Positions 30,880 to 41,126 of a stretch of DNA of 64,000 bases are shown here, one piece after another. Position numbers and translations under genes: made by a program. The DNA lies in NCBI GenBank assembly GCA_037178625.1, contig JAWZXG010000026.1:62001-126000 (forward strand). The letters run 5' to 3'. The stretch comes from Skeletonema tropicum. Taxonomy: Eukaryota; Bacillariophyta; Thalassiosirophyceae; Thalassiosirales; Thalassiosiraceae. The stretch's first letter is position 1. Every line of letters begins with the position of its first letter. A model generated the notes under the pieces. It did not search any database. It was not told where the DNA came from and saw nothing but the letters and a program-made list of their open reading frames with translations.

Positions 30880-31323
30880 ATGGCAACAACCCCCAATTCT
30901 AGCCACAACAGAGATAGCGGTAGCCGCCGAAATGCGCCGGCTGGGGTGTATACTCCAGTGTCAGGTTCATCCGGGCAATTTGTTACTCCATCATCTTCAA
31001 AAACATCAAAACGTGGCAGAGAATCTGCAACAACTGTGGTGGCTCCACAGCGTCGTTCAACGAGAGGTCACAATAACTCGGCCCCAATGAAGCTAACCGC
31101 TCCTTCTCAATTATTCCGTAGTCGCGATACAGCAGTGTCATGCTTCAACTTCCCTCTTGATCCCAGTAATATTGATCACCTCAAAGTGATATGTTCTAAA
31201 TGCAAGATGGTCTTGGGTGAAGCCAAAGACGGAATCCTCACCGAAGCAATAAAGAAGAAGAAACGTGCCGACAAACGAATGTGCGAACGGCCGTGGGACC
31301 TCAACAATAAATCACATCGGTGA
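30880..31323 (+). CDS. N-terminal portion of the transposase-like gene
   Basis: From ATG at 30880 (MATTPNSSHNRDSGSRRNAP). Residues ~1-85 are Ser/Thr/Asn/Arg-rich; then SCFNFPLDPSNIDHLKVICS with a CSKC pair. It ends at TGA 31321-31323, in frame 1, while the large ORF that overlaps it from 31265 is in frame 2. The two most likely form one protein joined by a frameshift lesion or an unrecognised small intron around 31200-31340; I cannot choose from sequence alone. Confidence 0.5.
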   Translation: MATTPNSSHNRDSGSRRNAPAGVYTPVSGSSGQFVTPSSSKTSKRGRESATTVVAPQRRSTRGHNNSAPMKLTAPSQLFRSRDTAVSCFNFPLDPSNIDHLKVICSKCKMVLGEAKDGILTEAIKKKKRADKRMCERPWDLNNKSHR

Positions 31324-34006
31324 ACCTGGAATGCCAAGAGGACTCCGTATATTTGCACCTACAAGCGAGCTTTATCGTACAAAGGGTAACTATGTCAAAT
31401 TAGAATACCCCACATTGACGTTTAAGGATGTTCCATTGGAAGAAGTTGTTTTGAGCAACAAGAAGAAAGGCGCAAAGGTAACAAAAAAGAAAGTTACTCC
31501 TATCGGATCTTGTCGTGGAGAGGAAGCTATCTATTCAAGACTAAGTGGGATCCGTAGGAATGGAATGTTTTCACCGGCGAGCGAGAGATACAAAGAACCA
31601 TTTCATGTCCCAGAGGGATGCGAGACAGCCGGGGTTAAATGGAGTTGTGATACTGGTAATGGTTCATTCAAGTGTTGTCTCAGTGCACTAAATGTGACGA
31701 ATCCGCAAGGACAGGAGCATGTTGTACCAATACTTGAATTCGACGACGCAAAGGACAACTATGACAACATGAAAACAGTATTTGACACTCACAAGGAGGT
31801 GAAGAGGTGTATCGAAGATACGTGCCACCGCAAAGTAGTTTTACTTGAAGTTAAAATCGGAGACGACTTTGGGTATTGTATGGCTACAAATGTTAGCGAT
31901 ACTCATGACCGTCACAATCCTTCGGCATTACCAGCTCTCTCCGTAGAACGAGCGCAACCACTTCAGCAACCACAACCGCAGTATCAGCCTGTTGACAAGT
32001 ACTCTATCCGGGTTGACTTCTCCCGTGTCACGTCAACGAAGCTCATGTACAATCAAAACAGCAACTTGTATGAAGGATTGCAGTTTGAAGATGCTGACGG
32101 AAACTGTTTAGGAAATTCATTATTCAAGACACCAATCAAAGGCAAAACTATTGATCCAGATGTTCAGTTAAAGCAAATATTCGTGTTTGGAGTGTTTACT
32201 GCTGACTTGAAGTTTCTATACGAGTTATTTGGCCACCAAGGTCATGCCGCTGTTTGGAGCTGCTTATTTTGTTTCCTGCATAAGACGGATGCTCTTCGCA
32301 TCTTCGAGGACGACTCTTTCACAGTGAAGGATCGTACAACCGAAAAGTTATTCGAGGCTGCGAAAGTATATGCAGAAATGTATCATGCGAAAGGCAGGGA
32401 CCAAGACAGAAAGAAACCTAAGTTCCGGTCGAATATCACACAAAAATATTCAAACAGCATCATTCACGAGCCAATACTCAATATTCCACTTGACTGTGTG
32501 ACGAAGGCATCAATGCATGTCGTGCTGGGGTTCACGAACTGGCTCGTAAATTTGTCTATTTCTGCTTACGAATGCATCGAGAAGAAAGCAGCTGCCCGAT
32601 CTTCTGGCACGGAGCAGGTAGCATTCCGTGAGACGATTGAATTGGTATTGAAGAAGTTATATAGGTACAAAGAGTTTCTTACCGAACAGGAGAAGGACAC
32701 TAAATCCGTATTCACTAGGCAGAGCACTGTTGTCACTGATTTACTTTCACGGACTGATGAGTTGGAAGTCATCAAAGAAACCATCGGAGAAGACTTTTCG
32801 TTGACTGAGGAAGCAACAGCAGAGCTGCGTGAGAAACAGCAGCAGCTCGAGGATGAGTTAAAGCATCTCGAGAAGCAATTGGAGACTGAAGCTACGGAAC
32901 TGGTCAAAAGCACGAAAGAAAATTCCAACCTTGCTGATTACATTGTCGTGCTCATGGAGCAGATCAGCATTACCGACAATACAATTTTGGAATGTGAGGA
33001 GTATCTGAAAAATCATGGTGGTCATTCGAAGAGAAAGTTTGAGGAAGTATTGAAGAAGAACGGTTGTGACAGGCAAACTTACTTTGAAGCACAAATGGTC
33101 GGTAACCATTGCATGAATTATGCGGAGCATAGTGAAGTCATATACAGTGACATGTTCGATGAGTTTGATCCTATCATCGAACAACAAGATCTGAAGGAAG
33201 AGTTGAATAATTTCACATTGCGAATGAAGGAAGTTGTGTCTCTATGGTTCAAAATCCAACGAGTAATGAAATCCGTCAATAAGCAGTCCGACAAGGCAAT
33301 TAAAGACTTTGAAGCGAACATTAAGAAGCTCAAAGATCTCATTGTCAAGCTATTAGTAACTGACGTACCGATTGCCGAGTGGAAGTCAAAACTTCCTGCA
33401 TTCCCCAAAAGTCATCTCCTCTTCATTGGCCATCTTCTTGACCAGCTGACTATGTGGGGAACTCTTGGTGGTTTTGACGAGCAAAACATCGAAAGCGCCC
33501 ATGCAATCTGGAACCAATTGATGCGTCAGATGGGCGCTACTCGCGGGAAGGAACTCAAGAAGAAGGTGTTCATTCAGTATTACTTGAAGAGTGCTGAATT
33601 CATACAATCTAATATTTTGCGTTTGAAAGAGGAGTCAAAGCGTCCTAATAAATATGCTCCCCGACGTCCCAGAGCAGAAGATGTCGAAATCAATAATAGC
33701 GCTGTTGCAGAGAGACAAATTGATACTGTCGAGGTCGATGAAGGATCTTTAGTCGCAGACATCAATGGGGAGGTTGCTCTCCATCAACCTCTGATGGTAT
33801 TCGATTCATCTACATCTGCAGAAGATAATGGCGATGGCGCAGTCGGAAATGATGCTGATGAAACGGCGCAGGTGAAAGTATCGAAAGAGGATACGATGGT
33901 CAGCACTTGTCCTCATTGCAGTAAGCGCTTACTTAATGTGGCTCTCCGTGTTCACATGTTTGAGGCACATGGTGTTACTCTTTGTGCTGAAGCCGAACCT
34001 AGGTAA
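31265..34006 (+). CDS. Transposase-like protein of unrecognised family with C-terminal C2H2 finger
   Basis: The frame is open for 913 codons; its first codon is GTG, consistent with it being the continuation of the 30880 ORF. A region near residues 290-345 reads FGVFTADLKFLYELFGHQGH followed by AAVWSCLFCFLHKTD. The D-x-KF(L/F) plus CxxC pattern occurs in several repetitive, transposase-like protein families of protists and cnidarians. Residues ~430-590 contain long Glu/Lys/Leu coiled coils (LREKQQQLEDELKHLEKQLE). Near 745-790 comes GFDEQNIESAHAIWNQLMR, with an acidic residue that could be a late catalytic Glu. The end has a C2H2 finger, CPHCSKRLLNVALRVHMFEA followed by H. Its place between TIRs with a target duplication makes it the prime candidate for the element's transposase. 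Catalytic residues are inference. Confidence 0.65.
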   Translation: MPTNECANGRGTSTINHIGEPGMPRGLRIFAPTSELYRTKGNYVKLEYPTLTFKDVPLEEVVLSNKKKGAKVTKKKVTPIGSCRGEEAIYSRLSGIRRNGMFSPASERYKEPFHVPEGCETAGVKWSCDTGNGSFKCCLSALNVTNPQGQEHVVPILEFDDAKDNYDNMKTVFDTHKEVKRCIEDTCHRKVVLLEVKIGDDFGYCMATNVSDTHDRHNPSALPALSVERAQPLQQPQPQYQPVDKYSIRVDFSRVTSTKLMYNQNSNLYEGLQFEDADGNCLGNSLFKTPIKGKTIDPDVQLKQIFVFGVFTADLKFLYELFGHQGHAAVWSCLFCFLHKTDALRIFEDDSFTVKDRTTEKLFEAAKVYAEMYHAKGRDQDRKKPKFRSNITQKYSNSIIHEPILNIPLDCVTKASMHVVLGFTNWLVNLSISAYECIEKKAAARSSGTEQVAFRETIELVLKKLYRYKEFLTEQEKDTKSVFTRQSTVVTDLLSRTDELEVIKETIGEDFSLTEEATAELREKQQQLEDELKHLEKQLETEATELVKSTKENSNLADYIVVLMEQISITDNTILECEEYLKNHGGHSKRKFEEVLKKNGCDRQTYFEAQMVGNHCMNYAEHSEVIYSDMFDEFDPIIEQQDLKEELNNFTLRMKEVVSLWFKIQRVMKSVNKQSDKAIKDFEANIKKLKDLIVKLLVTDVPIAEWKSKLPAFPKSHLLFIGHLLDQLTMWGTLGGFDEQNIESAHAIWNQLMRQMGATRGKELKKKVFIQYYLKSAEFIQSNILRLKEESKRPNKYAPRRPRAEDVEINNSAVAERQIDTVEVDEGSLVADINGEVALHQPLMVFDSSTSAEDNGDGAVGNDADETAQVKVSKEDTMVSTCPHCSKRLLNVALRVHMFEAHGVTLCAEAEPR

Positions 34007-34222
34007 TCGATAATTATTAGTACCAAATCATATGAGGCGAAGAATGATGCAGCCAAATATGTCTTCATTTTTGCATTGAAACGGCATAATGGCATAGATA
34101 GAGTAGACAGTAGTAACGAGTTGACGGAAGATATCGACATTGTGATGGGCTTCTCATCAGATTTTTGGATGTCACAGTTAGCGATAGTTAGCGATCACAA
34201 ATGCTAAGGCGAATCCACCGTG

Positions 34223-34345
34223 AAACGGGCATCCCCCCTTTAAAAATCCCGTTTTTTTTATTTTGGACGCAGAATTTTTTCATCTGCGTCCAACTACTGG
34301 CGGGAACTAAATCGTACCTCGCCGCGGTACGATTTATCAAATTTT
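34223..34345 (+). repeat. Right part of the interspersed repeat split by the transposon
   Basis: AAACGGGCATCCCCCCTTTA then AAAATCCCG, and further on CTGGCGGGAACTAAATCGTACC with GCCGCGGTACGATTTAT, match the reverse complement of 36590-36665. It also has an inserted inverted pair, TTGGACGCAGA / TCTGCGTCCAA, near 34263-34290 that is not in the other copies. Confidence 0.7.
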
Positions 34346-34663
34346 ACGCACAAAACACTAACAACATGAAAAGAGTCATAAATTAGGCCATGATACTCGA
34401 CGAAAATACATAAAGCAGCCTAAACATAGAATCCCAAACAGTATATCTACATTATCTGATGAAAAAGAGACTAAAATTCATCGAGATGGAGCACCTATCG
34501 ACGAATTTGGGACCAATAACTGCTATTTCGATCTAGAATGACGCATGTCTACGGCATATCTGCATGCCTGTGCTGCTACTGCTATGCGAGTATACTACAT
34601 ACAACGTTGACCAGTGGTTCTATCGAAAGCTACTTGTCTATTATCATATTATGGTCGATTATT
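34346..34663. other. Intergenic
   Basis: No gene or internal repeat recognised between the split repeat and the next TIR element. Confidence 0.4.
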
Positions 34664-36502
34664 TAGGGGCAGTCTTTGCGCTCTACACACGAGACGAATT
34701 TATGCCTTTTTGCACATTTACCTAACATTACCGGGAATCACTGTACGAATTGTCATTTTGTTGCACATTTCCCCGATGAACGTCTCAGACGGATTCGTGT
34801 GGCCACACGAGATCTCGTGTGAGATGTGGCCAGCTCACACGAGATTTTGTACAATTTTGTACGACCACACGAATCTATCAAACACCCCCTATGCCCTCCC
34901 ATCATGGCACTTCTACACCCCTAGCTGACCAGCCACCACAACCTCCGGCCACAATGCGTTTGCCTATGTTATGAGCTTCCGTTAGAGCTGCCGGTCGGCG
35001 TTGTAGGTGGGGTATTATTCAAAATATAGCGTTTTGTGTCGAAAATGAGGACATCGATCGAAGCATTTATTATTTATGCACATGAAATGTAAGGCGGATA
35101 ACGCAACAAATCAATGCAAGCCGTGGCGTAAATCGTCTTGTGATATGTAAGGAAGGTATCTGCAACATTGTAGAATTATTGGGCGGTCGTAGGCCTCATT
35201 TGATACGTTATATTAGACCGACTCGCCTGTGCTCGGACGATGCTGCCGACGATGTCATCGTTATATTTAATGGTGTGTTGCCGCTCTTTTACTGACACCG
35301 CTACCCCCAATGATCAACACAATAATCATCTTTGATTTGCCGCTCAGGCTGGCTCTCAAAAACTGTTTCTACCAAAATTATCCGTGTTATCTACCTATTT
35401 TGGAGGAGGTGATCATGCTATCCACACATGTGTTGGGTGGTTAATGACGCAATAAAACGGAAAGAGACGATATACCAAGCGAAAGAGTTTGGATTTACAC
35501 TATTGAGAGCGAGGGGGGACAATAGTTTGGTGTCCTCCATCTATATACAAAGAATGTCAGCTCATTATAGTTGAATTGTGTATTGTTGTCCAGATCAAAT
35601 AATTCCAAAGAACATGCACAAACTGTCACTCACTCCAATAATGTTAAACACCAACTGATCATATGCGCTTCACCATCATGGAGAATGGCTTCATAATGTC
35701 ATGATGGCTAGATTACTTCGTAAAGAGTATAACTATGCAACAAATTTATCAGCCATACCCTGCAATCACAATCCAAAGAGTTACATTGTTGTCCTGTATC
35801 ACCTCAGATCAGCTCATCCACAGTGTTATTTCTCCATATAACGGTTGAAATATCATTGAATAATGAGATATTGTGGCATAGGTGCTGGTATCATATTATT
35901 TGGGATCATCTAAGACCCTTGCAACATATTGTGGGGTGCCGGTGATGTGCGTTCAGTAGGTAAATAATGAGAGTAATATGGATGACTCCTCACCAAAAAC
36001 ATTTGCAACTCCTATAGGATAGTTATATGAAGGATATATGAGGGTAATGACCCATTGGTTGAATGATAACATGGAATAAATGACCCGTATTGACCATTTG
36101 ACGCTCGGTCGAAATACGGAAACGTACTATTTAGTGAGCAATACGTCGTCACACACTTAATATCGGTACAAATTGATGGGACCATTGGATTCTGCGTTGA
36201 AAATTGGTCTAAATACAATATTTTGGGTTTGGTAGACGTAAGGTTGCCGGTGTTAAAGGCATTGTACTTGTGGTATCGATAGTGCTGTCATGGTAACATT
36301 GTGATTGTGTGATGAGTCGTTGTGAGAAAAGTGTGACTGTTTAGTATCTTTTTAGGTCCTGCTTAGATGAGTGTTATCTCGTGTGTTCTCTCTTGTATTC
36401 TCGTGTGTACGAGCGTTTCAGAGCGCAGAGACACAATTACGGATTTTTGTGTGATTGTAGAAAAAAATCCGTCTCGTGTGTAGAGCGCAAAGACAGCCAC
36501 TT
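34664..36502. mobile_element. 1.8-kb element with TIRs containing GTCTTTGCGCTCTACACACG
   Basis: TAGGGGCAGTCTTTGCGCTC... at 34664 and the inverted TAAGTGGCTGTCTTTGCGCTC... ending at 36502 match over ~40 bp (shared GTCTTTGCGCTCTACACACG then AGACG-ATTT). Inside each end are many CACACGAGAT/ATCTCGTGTG motifs in both orientations (34785-34875 and 36375-36490), a potential for strong secondary structure. No coding sequence is evident, so it is probably non-autonomous. The interior 35830-36320 is a diverged repeat shared with 10230-10724. The TIR start resembles hAT ends, but no 8-bp duplication was found. Confidence 0.6.
35830..36320 (-). repeat. Interspersed repeat, inverted partner of 10230-10724
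   Basis: Diverged but collinear with 10230-10724 in reverse orientation. It continues past the point that corresponds to 10724, where the other copy switches to oxygenase-gene sequence; at that point this copy has GGATGAG and the gene also has GGATGAG. Confidence 0.65.
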
Positions 36503-36589
36503 AGGATAGGTGTTGACATGGAGGCTCAGAACCATGATATTAGGGTGTAGAATGCGTCTTTTTTGTGTTTTGTTAGTGATTTGTGTGGA

Positions 36590-36840
36590 GATTTCTCCGC
36601 GGTACGATTTATTTCCGGTACGATTTAGTTCCCGCCAGTATTTTTAAAGGGGGGAAGCCCGTTTCGAGGAGTTCCTATGTAGAATTGGCCCTCTTTGTTA
36701 TTCTGCACTACTCTATCCCCACCAAAAGATTGACACAGCACAGTTATTGGAAAGAGACACAAAAATAGACACAGAGTCCTTGTATGTAACAATTGTTACA
36801 CACTCATTCTCGTCCACGTCCACGTCCACCGTACACGGGT
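36590..36840 (-). repeat. Interspersed repeat, uninterrupted copy
   Basis: The segment 36640-36809 is almost identical, inverted, to 60536-60702 and is the unsplit form of the repeat at 30446-30528 plus 34223-34345. It contains a TAACAATTGTTA palindrome and tandem GTCCAC/GTGGAC hexamers. No ORF is conserved between copies, so it is probably a non-coding mobile repeat. Confidence 0.75.
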
Positions 36841-37086
36841 TCTAAGCCTCCCGGTCTAAGTTCAAAAGTAGGAGTATCAACGTAGGAATAGTACATAACC
36901 GGTGATATGACTATCGCTACGACATTTGTTAACCCTTACTAACCAAAACAGGCAAAAATCAATATATTTTCTTGACGGGCTAACTATCGCCAAACACTTT
37001 TTCATCTCCACTCAACATCACCAAGATGAGGAGCACCGGCACCATGGTGTGTTTGCGTCCTATGGTGATATAATGTCCCATCTTGA

Positions 37087-37161
37087 TATACTGGTGAACT
37101 TTTTTGGCAACGAACTCTACACCCATATTGTAGTTCATTAATAAAAAAGTTCACCAGTATA
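37087..37161. repeat. 75-bp perfect-arm hairpin
   Basis: TATACTGGTGAACTTTTTT at 37087-37105 and its exact complement at 37143-37161 enclose a 37-base loop. The outer TATA could include a TA target of a mini-MITE. Confidence 0.8.
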
Positions 37162-38091
37162 CAATAACGTCGAATTAATTCTCGTCGACATATTTTATCG
37201 CTAGAAATTTCCCCTCGACGACACAGTCTGCCGCTGCCATATTTATCCAAAAGAGAGGCAGTAGGGTGTGCCATCACTCCGCCCTGCCCCTTCCAATCGA
37301 CAACCAAACATATATTATTCGTAGGTTATGCTTATCGCCACAGTAATCACCGTATTCACCAAGAATATAAGTGATCTAGCCACACCATCATCAAAAGCCA
37401 CCTGTCGCCTTGTTGCGACCGACACTCTCACCAAAGGATGCATCACAGAGGGAACGAAGCCCTGAAACTTATGCCCCAGTTATAATATGATATAGAGCGA
37501 TGATTGGGGGGCATAAACCTGATAAAAAGAGTCTTATTGTCTCCTTGAAGCGACGAGTCAATAATTACAAAAAACTCGTCTCAAATGGGCATAATAACCA
37601 CCATCAATTGTTGTATACAGCCACCAATAATTCCAAAACACATCCAAAACAGAACTAACAAATCATTGCGGTAATAATATACATTGGTATTGTTTGGAGT
37701 AGTGTTTTCAATCGGATAATATTAAATATTATTTGGTACAATAAATTACAAAAAAATGTAGGCCTCTACACCATGATAAATATGACATCTACACCTATAT
37801 TGCGGCTACTGAAGCGTGTATACCCCCCCGACATCCTCTTTTATGTTGTGAGTTGAAGAATTGTGTTTGTATTGTTGTTAAGGACTGTTTATATGGTTGA
37901 TTGTTGCATATTAATTATGTGAAACATCACATATCCGATCACATGTGCGCCTGGGTAATAATAAATAGAGGGAGCACTCTCATACGTGGGGCACGACCTC
38001 GGAAGTCAATACTATGTTGCAGATGAGATATGTAAAGTAGGGGACCTTGTAGTGCAGAGTATCATTGCCAAAAGGATCATATCACAGGTGG
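37162..38091. other. Intergenic
   Basis: AT-rich, with no gene recognised. It ends at the break where CSN8 homology starts (38092). Confidence 0.4.
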
Positions 38092-38679
38092 TTTTTGCTG
38101 TATTTAGGGGAATACGTTCACGCACGTCATTTATGGCGTCGTCAACGCAGTAATAACAATTTCATTAGCAGCGATGAATACAATCAGTTGACCATGTTCT
38201 GGACCGCTGCTAAATATTGCTATTTGTGGAGCACGGGCGGAATTTCCTCATCATTGAGCAGTGGCGATGATGAGAGTAGCAATCTCCCCTATTCAACATT
38301 GATGTTGCGTGCACTTCAATCGAATGCGGAATCATCTTTGGAGCCGCTCGCTACGTATTCGAAGGAATTGGTGTCCATCTTTCGTTACAGAGTAAATGAT
38401 CGATTGCATTCATCATTTGATGATATTCGTGAAGATGAGTTTATGTTGCGCATGAACTTGAATAGTGAAGAAAGTGGCACTGCAGAAGATGTTTTGGGGA
38501 GATATGGATGGAAGAGTGTTACGGCGGGGGATGCCACTCATCTTGTACCCAATCAAGAATGGAAATCACCAGTAGATATCGGAATGGGAGAAGATGGCGT
38601 GATGTCATCTGATGGCGATCGCATTCATCAGTTGAGTGAGGTGGTCATGTTTTTGGAACAGACTAAAATGAATGCTTGA
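38092..38679 (+). pseudogene. 5'-truncated CSN8 copy
   Basis: From 38092 the sequence is the same as codons ~93-287 of the CSN8 gene at 48811-49674 (starting at FLLYLGEYVHARHLWRR) and ends with the same KMNA. The first ~92 codons, the start and the promoter are absent and replaced by unrelated sequence; the upstream frame has no family-like start. It belongs to a 1243-bp block that is the reverse complement of 48156-49398. Probably non-functional. Confidence 0.8.
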
Positions 38680-38905
38680 GTGGGGATAAGTGGGGAAGAA
38701 GAAATTGTGCAATGCTTTGGTCATCGAGCAAATAATAAGCATATTCTATAATAATATAGCAAATATCAATTCATACTACGATTTTGTCTTCTTTCCATCA
38801 ACTTCGCAATGAAGTCTTTGATACGAAAATTCCGCCACACAGTGCGGATCGTCCTCTTTAGCGTCTTTTTGGGGCCGAAATCATAGGCCGCCTCTACCAC
38901 AATCA

Positions 38906-39142
38906 TTAGCCTTCTTTCTCTTCCTGCACTCCAAAGACACGAAACATCAACAGAGCTCCAAAGACAATCATCATCAGGCTGTATGCCGCCATGACTTTTG
39001 GACCGTTGCCCTCGCCCCAGCATTGTTCCGATCTTGCAATTAGACCCTTGTAGACGATGAAATTTTTCGGTTGAATGATGGCCATGAGGAAAAATAAGCC
39101 CCCGATGATGAGGACGGCTAGCCCGCTGTAATTAATCGACAT
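38906..39142 (-). CDS. Small two-segment membrane protein, copy 1
   Basis: 78 residues with two hydrophobic helices: LAVLIIGGLFFLMAIIQ (residues ~8-24) and YSLMMIVFGALLMFRVF (~54-70). The connecting region is polar (NFIVYKGLIARSEQCWGEGN) and the C-terminus is EEKEG. No family is recognised. It is identical in sequence to the copy at 48348-48584 and convergent with CSN8 at all three loci. Because the protein is preserved in three copies, one of them (42390-42626) diverged yet open, it is probably a real gene. Confidence 0.6.
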   Translation of the reverse strand: MSINYSGLAVLIIGGLFFLMAIIQPKNFIVYKGLIARSEQCWGEGNGPKVMAAYSLMMIVFGALLMFRVFGVQEEKEG

Positions 39143-39334
39143 AGTTCAGGTGGTGATGGCTGGGCGGGTATTGGTCGATGTTGTTCAAAACATGTAAGTT
39201 GATCATGATGGAATTAATGATGAAAAGGGAAATAAAATGACAGGTTCGTCGGGCGCGGAAGAAGTTCTTTTGTGTTCCGAAGATGCACACAGCTATGACC
39301 AACAATACAACAAACTTCGTCACTTTTTCAAGGT

Positions 39335-39785
39335 TGATGTCAAAAAGTGCGTAGCATTAGGTACGACTTACAGGTAGTATGTACGTTCTACGAAGATTTG
39401 AATTCCTACGTAGGCCTTAGAACCCGTGGCGTAAGGAACGGCCATAGGAGTACCTTAGGTACTTAAGAGTTATCTACTCTATGCATGGTATCCAAGCAAG
39501 ATGATGTAGTGTATCCAAGCAAAAGTTTGGAATCAACTTATCAAGTCAGATTTCGTTCCAGATATATTTGCTTATTTGTATCTAAAGGGATTCTTGAGTT
39601 TTGGAAAGAGATGCTTGGAAACACTATTTGATGTGCCACTGAATGAAGCAGAGATAATAGACACTTGAACTTGACTGAAGTGGTCTCCTATGGTAGCTCA
39701 AAATCAAAAATGTGAAGGCTCGACTCCTTCGAGAACAAAACACGTGGGATTAGCTCCTTTTGAAAAGGTAGGCATGGGTGGACAA
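39335..39785. other. Junction segment between two duplicated blocks
   Basis: Contains a direct duplication: the TTGGAAAGAGATGCTTGGAA ... AATGAAGCAGAGATAATAGA block occurs at about 39599-39680 and again at 39794-39866. Otherwise unique in the window. Confidence 0.6.
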
Positions 39786-39837
39786 TTTGAGTGTTGGAAA
39801 GAGATGCTTGGAATCACTATTTGATGTACGGCTAAAT

Positions 39838-39943
39838 GAAGCAGAGATAATAGACACTTGACTGAAAGAGTTGCTCAAGAGAAAAGGGGCTTTTACCGGT
39901 CTTGGGAAGAAATGCTTCACTTATTGAACGCCTCACCAACTAA
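39838..39943 (+). pseudogene. Fragment of the SAP-domain gene 3' end (copy beside A2)
   Basis: Corresponds to the last ~35 codons of the SAP gene at 62309-63979 (LKELLKQKGLPVSGRKAELI then ERLTN), degenerate and frameshifted, ending at the same TAA (39941-39943) in the CCAACTAACTCGGCTTA context. It shows that the duplicated block was copied from a locus where family A and the SAP gene are convergent neighbours. Confidence 0.7.
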
Positions 39944-40177
39944 CTCGGCTTACGGGAGTACACCTTTTTGCTACATCTTCACATCCAAGAACATGATGCT
40001 CTGCTGTTCAATTGTTAACACTAACAAAGAATCATGTCTTACAGTAAGAGAGAGATCTGCTCATTATATGAAACACTTCAATAATCTTAATTTGAGCTAT
40101 AATTAAGCATGAACATGAATCACACAGTCATATTACAAAGAGACATCAACGTAGTCTACCAGGATTGTCTACTCTCT

Positions 40178-40633
40178 CTAGCTAAGAAGGTCATCATCAT
40201 CGGCATCATCCTCAGTTCCAGAAGCGACGATCCTTGCAATTTCAGGCTCATCAGGCGCTGGTACAGGAGTCACTGTTGTTGTTGCGCTTGGAGGAGTCGG
40301 CGAGACCATCTCGGTGGTGCTTGTGCTAGACTTAGTCTTGCCCTTCTTGCCATCAGTGTTCTCCTTATCCGTCTTTGTTTTGGTCTTGGTAGAAGAATCG
40401 GATTCCTTTTTGAGGAAACGAAGCTCGTGACGATTGCCCATCTGTGCTCGATCGTTCCAATCATCCTCGACGATTGGAGGGGATGCAGGCCCCTCAACGT
40501 TAATGTTGTTCATTCCCTTTACCTTGAGTCGGCGTAGGCTGGAAAGGCGACGGGATGGGGTATCATTCTGCTTGGCAGATGCCACCATAAGGCACAAGAA
40601 GGGAAGCAGACGGAAGAATGCACGAGAGATCAT
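40178..40633 (-). CDS. Family A secreted protein, copy A2
   Basis: 151 residues, protein identical to A1 (26772-27227), with the same signal peptide, RXL motifs, Lys/Thr-rich centre and acidic end. Its upstream region (40634-41126) is instead nearly identical to that of A3, and it is divergent from CSN8 across 493 bp, so the two genes may share a bidirectional promoter. The switch from A1-like to A3-like sequence lies near 40690, which suggests gene conversion. Confidence 0.75.
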   Translation of the reverse strand: MISRAFFRLLPFLCLMVASAKQNDTPSRRLSSLRRLKVKGMNNINVEGPASPPIVEDDWNDRAQMGNRHELRFLKKESDSSTKTKTKTDKENTDGKKGKTKSSTSTTEMVSPTPPSATTTVTPVPAPDEPEIARIVASGTEDDADDDDLLS

Positions 40634-41126
40634 TTCTTATTGGTTTCGTTAGTAATTTGGTGAGTGAATGTAGGTCTAATGATGTATTCTTTGGAAGAAT
40701 TATTTATGAGAAGAATTCTAGAGAGAGAGGGTGAAGTCGAAGTCGGAGCTCAGGGCATTCTATTCTGATTCTGGTCTTGCTTCAGTCACGGCGGGGCGCT
40801 CTCTCGCTCGAGTGATGGCGCACAAGACTTGAAAAGGCGCCGGAGCATTTCAAGTGTCTATCTTCTCTCCATGGTTCCGATGCTGCTCTTGTTGTGGCCC
40901 AACTTCCAGATGAACAGTATCGATTGTGTTCATCTGTGTCACGCTCCATGTGAAGCAATGCGGGTGTAAAAGTGGTTGGATATTTTGCTCCGTCCCCTCT
41001 CTGCCCGCTTTAGACCCGCTTGCAAAATCCAAAATCCCTCAAAACTCAAAACCATGTCTAACCTAATAAAGCCCCACCTACCTAATTTCCTCCTACGCAA
41101 CGCCATTGCTTTGACAAATCGCTACA

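Larger units (their letters stand above)
30529..34222. mobile_element. 3.7-kb DNA transposon with 13-bp TIRs and 4-bp AAAC target duplication
   Basis: CACGGTGGATTCG at 30529-30541 is repeated inverted at 34210-34222. AAAC precedes (30525-30528) and follows (34223-34226) the element. Two other copies of the host repeat in this window (36640-36809 and 60536-60702) have one uninterrupted CTCGAAACGGGC at this place, so they serve as empty sites. The element contains one large gene (30880-34006) and a 75-bp palindrome near its left end. TIRs beginning CAC with a short duplication recall CMC/Plavaka-type elements, but the coded protein is not one I can assign to a superfamily. Confidence 0.85.
38092..39334 (-). 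repeat. Segmental duplicate S4 (CSN8 3' part plus small membrane protein)
   Basis: Appears essentially identical to the reverse complement of 48156-49398, and both are 1243 bp. Sharp edges at 38092 and 39334. A more diverged relative of the same block is at 41400-42850. Confidence 0.85.
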
